Shown: positions 60,393-64,000 of the stretch, one piece after another
Position numbering within the stretch: the first letter of the stretch is position 1
How the letters are laid out: every line of letters starts with the position of its first letter
Assembly (NCBI RefSeq): GCF_002022275.1
Contig: NZ_MSDF01000062.1
Coordinates: forward strand, 116,280-180,279
Length of the DNA stretch: 64,000 nucleotides
Source: Pseudomonas fluorescens
GTDB lineage: Bacteria > Pseudomonadota > Gammaproteobacteria > Pseudomonadales > Pseudomonadaceae
Direction of reading: 5' to 3'
Translations under genes and position numbers: made by a program
Notes under the pieces: generated by a model
What the model saw: only the letters and a program-made list of their open reading frames with translations
The model's database searches: none
Told to the model about the DNA's origin: nothing

Positions 60393-61361
60393 TTATTTGT
60401 GGCGCTGACGGCTGATAAAGATCGCCAGCAAAATGATCCCGCCCTTGATCACGCTCTGTACGTAGGGCGAGACCCCGAGCATGTTCAGTCCGTTGTTCAA
60501 GACGCCGAGCAGCATGGCGCCGAGCAAGGTGCCGACAATCACCCCGCGCCCACCGGCGATGGAGGCGCCGCCAAGTACCACGGCGGCAATCGCATCCAGT
60601 TCGAACGACACGCCAGCGTTCGGCTGGCCGCTCATCAGGCGTGAGGTGAGTACCAGCCCGGCAATTGCGGCAGTCAGGCCGCTGATGCCGTACACCAGCA
60701 ACTTGAAACGCGCCGCGCGCACGCCAGACAAGCGCACCGCCTCTTCATTGCCGCCGATGGCGTAGATGTAGCGGCCGATGCGCGTGTGTTGCAGCAGCAC
60801 GTAGGCGGCGAAATAGGTGATCAGCATGATCAGGATCGGCACTTCAATGCCGAACAGGCTCTGGCGACCGAAGAAGCCGAACCAGTCCGGCAGCCCGGAA
60901 ATCGGGTAGCCGTCGGTGTACATCAGGCCCAGGCCACGGGCGATGCCCATGGTCGCCAGCGTGACGATAATCGGCGGCATGTGCAGGTAGGCGACGAACA
61001 GCCCGTTGCCAATACCGAAGGCCACGCCGACCAGCATCCCGGCGCCAATCGCCAAACCGGGCGGCAGGCCCGCGACCATCAGCCCGGCCGTGAGCGTGCC
61101 GGACAACGCCATCACCGGGCCCACCGACAAATCGATGCCACCGGTGAGAATCACGCAGGTCATGCCCACCGCGATAATCGCGTTGATCGACACCTGGCGG
61201 GCGATGTTCGACAGGTTGCTGGTGGTCAGGAAGGTGTCGCTGGCGAGGATCATCACCAGGGTCACCACCACCAGCCCGACAAAGGGATAAAACGCCGGCG
61301 AACGCACCAGCCGCGCCAGGTTCAGGCGCAGGCGGCCGCTGTCGGCGGTTTTAATGGACAT
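60393..61361 (-). CDS. Sugar ABC transporter permease (RbsC-like)
   Basis: 322-residue permease with eight or more hydrophobic segments, including IIAVGMTCVILTGGIDLSVG, LAIGAGMLVGVAFGIGNGLF and AIAAVVLGGASIAGGRG, all typical of the ribose/xylose/erythritol permease group. The start was set at 61361 with AGGGGG upstream; it overlaps the ATPase gene by 11 bp. A longer in-frame start at 61385 is possible. Confidence 0.92.
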   Translation of the reverse strand: MSIKTADSGRLRLNLARLVRSPAFYPFVGLVVVTLVMILASDTFLTTSNLSNIARQVSINAIIAVGMTCVILTGGIDLSVGPVMALSGTLTAGLMVAGLPPGLAIGAGMLVGVAFGIGNGLFVAYLHMPPIIVTLATMGIARGLGLMYTDGYPISGLPDWFGFFGRQSLFGIEVPILIMLITYFAAYVLLQHTRIGRYIYAIGGNEEAVRLSGVRAARFKLLVYGISGLTAAIAGLVLTSRLMSGQPNAGVSFELDAIAAVVLGGASIAGGRGVIVGTLLGAMLLGVLNNGLNMLGVSPYVQSVIKGGIILLAIFISRQRHK

Positions 61362-62859
61362 ATTCACTTGAGCCCCCTGTTGCATGGCGCATGACCTCTT
61401 GAGGATTGACGGCAGACGCTTCCAGTACCTTGACGATGGCGCCCTTGTGGAACACGGCGACGCGGTCGCACATGCCGATGACTTCCGGCAGTTCGGAAGA
61501 AATCATGATGATCGCGTAGCCCTGTTCGGTGAGGCTGCGCATCAAGGCGTAGATCTGCGCCTTGGCGCCGACGTCGATGCCGCGTGTGGGTTCGTCGAAC
61601 ACCAACACGTCACAGTGGTGGTTGATCCAGCGTGCGATCACGACCTTTTGCTGGTTGCCACCGCTGAGGTTGAACACCCGGCTTTCGCCGCTCGGCGCCT
61701 TGATCGACAGTTGCTTCATCAGGCCCTCAACGCTGGCGCACTCACGGCCTTTGTCGATCAGGCCCGACGCGTTCTGGTATTTGGGCAGGTTGTTCAGTGA
61801 GATGTTTTCACGAATGCTGAAATCGGTGATCAGGCCTTCGCTCTTGCGGCTTTCCGGGAGCAAGCCGATACCGTGGGCCAGCGCCTGGGCCGGGTCGTCG
61901 AGGCTGACTTTCTCGCCGCGCAGCCACACGTCTTTGCTCACCGACGGCAGCGCGCCCATCATGCCCAGGGCCAGTTCGGTGCGGCCGGAACCGACCAACC
62001 CGGCGAAGCCAAGAATTTCGCCCTTGTGCAATTTGAAGTTGTTGTGCGGGCCGTTGCGCACCAGCTGGATGTCTTTGACTTCCAGCAGCAACGGGCCGCG
62101 CGCTTGAGTCGGTTTGGGCGGAAAACTGTTTTCCAGACGCCGGCCCACCATCATCTCGACCAGTCGGTCGATGTCACTGTCGGCCACATCGGTCACGCCC
62201 ACATTGCCGCCATCGCGCAGCACGCTGATGCGGTCGCACACCTGGAAAATCTCTTCCAAATGGTGCGAGATAAAAATCACCGCCACGCCCTGGCGCTTGA
62301 GCTCGCGCATGATCTCGAACAGCAGCTCGGCTTCGCTGGGCGTGAGGGTCGCCGTCGGTTCGTCGAGCACCAGCAGGCGCGCATCCAGGGCCAGGGCCTT
62401 GGCGATTTCGACGAACTGTTGCTCGGCCACGCTCAGGTGCTTGACTGCGCATTGCAGGTCGATGGTCACGCCCAGGCGCTGAAACAACGCCTCGGACGCC
62501 TCGACCATTTCGCGCTTGCGCAGCAGGCCAAAACGGTTGCTCAACTCATGGCCGAGGAAGATATTTTCCACCGCCGTGAGGTAGGGAATCAGGCTGAATT
62601 CTTGGAACACAATGCCGATGCCAGCCGCAATCGCATCGCGATACGTCGCGAATTGCTGTGCCTGGCCGTCGATCAGAATCCGGCCTTCGTCCTGATGCTC
62701 GACGCCGCCGAGGATTTTCATCAAGGTCGATTTGCCCGCGCCATTTTCCCCGAGCAACGCGTGAATCTCGCCGCGCTCCACTTGCAGGTTGATGGACTTG
62801 AGGGCCTGTACGCCCGGGTACCGCTTACAGATGTTTTCCAGCTTCAGAAGACTGCTCAT
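61351..62859 (-). CDS. Sugar ABC transporter ATP-binding protein (RbsA-like, two ATPase domains)
   Basis: 502-residue double ATPase. First domain: Walker A GENGAGKST, LSVAEQQFVEIAKAL, LLVLDEPTATLT. Second domain: degenerate Walker A (GLVGSGRTE) with LSGGNQQKVVIARW and VLVFDEPTRGIDVGAKAQIY. This is the RbsA/XylG/MglA pattern. The ATG at 62859 (MSSLLKLEN) is favoured over 62892 because homologous proteins begin here. Confidence 0.93.
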   Translation of the reverse strand: MSSLLKLENICKRYPGVQALKSINLQVERGEIHALLGENGAGKSTLMKILGGVEHQDEGRILIDGQAQQFATYRDAIAAGIGIVFQEFSLIPYLTAVENIFLGHELSNRFGLLRKREMVEASEALFQRLGVTIDLQCAVKHLSVAEQQFVEIAKALALDARLLVLDEPTATLTPSEAELLFEIMRELKRQGVAVIFISHHLEEIFQVCDRISVLRDGGNVGVTDVADSDIDRLVEMMVGRRLENSFPPKPTQARGPLLLEVKDIQLVRNGPHNNFKLHKGEILGFAGLVGSGRTELALGMMGALPSVSKDVWLRGEKVSLDDPAQALAHGIGLLPESRKSEGLITDFSIRENISLNNLPKYQNASGLIDKGRECASVEGLMKQLSIKAPSGESRVFNLSGGNQQKVVIARWINHHCDVLVFDEPTRGIDVGAKAQIYALMRSLTEQGYAIIMISSELPEVIGMCDRVAVFHKGAIVKVLEASAVNPQEVMRHATGGSSEYVH

Positions 62860-62922
62860 ACCGCCGACCCCGTATTCAGAAGGAAACCTCAAGCCCCACG
62901 GTTCACGTGGGGCCCAGGTGAT

Positions 62923-63840
62923 TTACCAGCTGAAATCCTTGGCCTTGGCCTGGTCGATCAAGGTGATGTCCACCGGGATCGTGGCCGGCACTTGCGAGCC
63001 CCACTTCTTGGCCAGGGCGATGCCCAGCGCCAGGCGGATCTGGTCCCGCGGGTACTGCGCCGAGGTGGCGATGAACTTGCTGCCTGGCTTCTGGATGGCC
63101 TTGATCGCTTCCGGCGCGCCGTCGACGCTGACCAGTTTCACGTCCAGGCCACTGGCTTCGATGGCCGACAACGCGCCGAGGGAGCCGTTGTCATTCACAC
63201 TGAAAATACCCTTGAGCGTGGGCTGGGCCTGCAGCATGTTTTCGGTGACGGTGAGCGCCTGATCACGTTCCTGCTTGCCGTTCTGGATGCTGACAATCTT
63301 GATGTCCGGGTGCTTGGCCACGGCCTCTTTGCAGCCGCGCACACGTTCCAGAATCGGCACCACGGCGATGCCGTCGAGAATGGCGATATTGCCTTTGTCG
63401 CCGATGTTTTTGGCCAGGTATTCACAGGCCTGGAAGCCAGCGTCGAAGTTCTTGGAACCGACGAAGGAGTCCAGCGGGCCGTCGGCCTGGGCGTCTACGG
63501 CAACCACCACAACGCCTGCGGCGTGGGCGGATTTGACGGCTGATTGCACGCCGACCGAGTCGGTGGGGTTGATCAGCAGGATGTCGATGCCTTTTTGCAG
63601 CATGTCTTCGACGTCGCTGACTTGCTTGGACACGTCGTGGCGGGCGTCGGTGATGATCAGCTTCGCACCGATGGTCGCGCCGGCTTCTTCCAGGGCGTTT
63701 TTCATGGTGACGAAATAGGGGTTGTTGATTTCCTGGAACGAGGCGCCGATGCGGATCGGCTTGGGGGTATCGGCGAATGCTTGAGTGCCGAGGGTGATGC
63801 TGACGGCCAGTAAACACAGGGTTTTCGGGAGCATTTTCAT
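62923..63840 (-). CDS. Sugar/polyol ABC transporter substrate-binding protein
   Basis: 305-residue periplasmic binding protein of the RbsB group with a signal peptide ending in GTQAFA-DTPKP. It has IGASFQEINNPYFVTMKNALEEAG, DILLINPTDSVGV (ribose-type sugar binding) and SVNDNGSLGALSAIEASGLD. First gene of the operon, downstream of the palindrome at 63876-63895. The ligand is probably a tetritol or pentitol, inferred from the dehydrogenase and kinase. Confidence 0.92.
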   Translation of the reverse strand: MKMLPKTLCLLAVSITLGTQAFADTPKPIRIGASFQEINNPYFVTMKNALEEAGATIGAKLIITDARHDVSKQVSDVEDMLQKGIDILLINPTDSVGVQSAVKSAHAAGVVVVAVDAQADGPLDSFVGSKNFDAGFQACEYLAKNIGDKGNIAILDGIAVVPILERVRGCKEAVAKHPDIKIVSIQNGKQERDQALTVTENMLQAQPTLKGIFSVNDNGSLGALSAIEASGLDVKLVSVDGAPEAIKAIQKPGSKFIATSAQYPRDQIRLALGIALAKKWGSQVPATIPVDITLIDQAKAKDFSW

Positions 63841-63875
63841 GGCGTGGGTCTCTGTTTTGTTTTTATTTTTAGAGC

Positions 63876-63895
63876 AAATGTTATCGATAACATTT
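63876..63895. promoter_or_regulatory. Perfect 20-bp palindrome, LacI-family operator
   Basis: AAATGTTATCGATAACATTT, symmetric through all 20 bases, 35 bp before the binding-protein ATG. The core ATGTTA-TCGA-TAACAT fits the GntR/IdnR-type consensus. Likely bound by the LacI-family protein encoded at 55890-56894. Confidence 0.8.
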
Positions 63896-64000
63896 TGTCA
63901 GAAGCTAACAAGGAAATTGAGGGTGTGCAAGTGGCCGTTTGTCGGGCTGGGTGTATATCCATTATTTGGGTGATGGCTTAGATTGGTTCCGCCCTTACGG

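Overview
The window looks like the chromosome of a fluorescent Pseudomonas (P. fluorescens group). It is GC-rich and densely coded. It carries pyoverdine genes (pvdA, a FpvI-type sigma factor, pvdRT-opmQ) and a bkd operon that closely matches the P. putida one from memory. It also has about sixteen copies of the short REP/REPIN inverted repeat (arm TGTGGGAGCTGGCTTGCC...) typical of that group. No RNA gene, insertion sequence, phage gene or CRISPR array was seen. The window starts inside an RND transporter gene.

Layout. 1-3.4 kb: end of an efflux operon in the order RND, adaptor, outer-membrane lipoprotein. 3.5-12 kb: reductive pyrimidine catabolism (ureidopropionase-type hydrolase, NCS1 transporter, dihydropyrimidinase, two-subunit dihydropyrimidine dehydrogenase, RutR-like regulator). 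12.2-14.4 kb: a PAS-GGDEF cyclase and copCD. 14.6-21.9 kb: hexuronate use (OprD-family porin, uronate dehydrogenase, SMP-30 lactonase, three-part TRAP transporter, aldose epimerase-like protein). 21.9-24.7 kb: an MFS/HlyD export pair. 24.9-28.3 kb: a sulfide module (TauE/SafE exporter, type II sulfide:quinone oxidoreductase, BigR-like sensor, divergent persulfide dioxygenase-like enzyme). 28.4-35.3 kb: branched-chain amino acid breakdown (bkdR, bkdA1-A2-B-lpdV, ilvE). 35.5-38.6 kb: a tandem GNAT protein and a paired DNA-metabolism protein and radical SAM protein. 38.8-45.5 kb: pyoverdine genes with two PvdS boxes and one Fur-like box. 45.6-46.4 kb: a short alpha/beta-hydrolase that has lost its nucleophile.

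46.5-54.8 kb holds a FadR-type regulator, a complete branched-chain-amino-acid-type ABC importer, a second Zn carbamoyl-amidohydrolase and an amidase. The hydrolase is a close paralogue of the one at 3.5 kb. This is the best candidate in the window for an uncharacterised catabolic system: uptake and two-step hydrolysis of some N-carbamoyl, ureido or amide compound. 55-63.9 kb has a LysR regulator and then a polyol system: a LacI-type repressor and, on the other strand, a sugar ABC importer, an erythritol/threitol-type dehydrogenase, an FGGY kinase and a DCXR-like reductase. A perfect 20-bp palindrome lies at the head of that operon.

The REPINs sit almost entirely at transcription-unit ends. 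Two have become the coding sequence of protein C-termini, and two are nested inside older REP arms. All assignments come from reading the sequence and recalling protein families; no database search was run.
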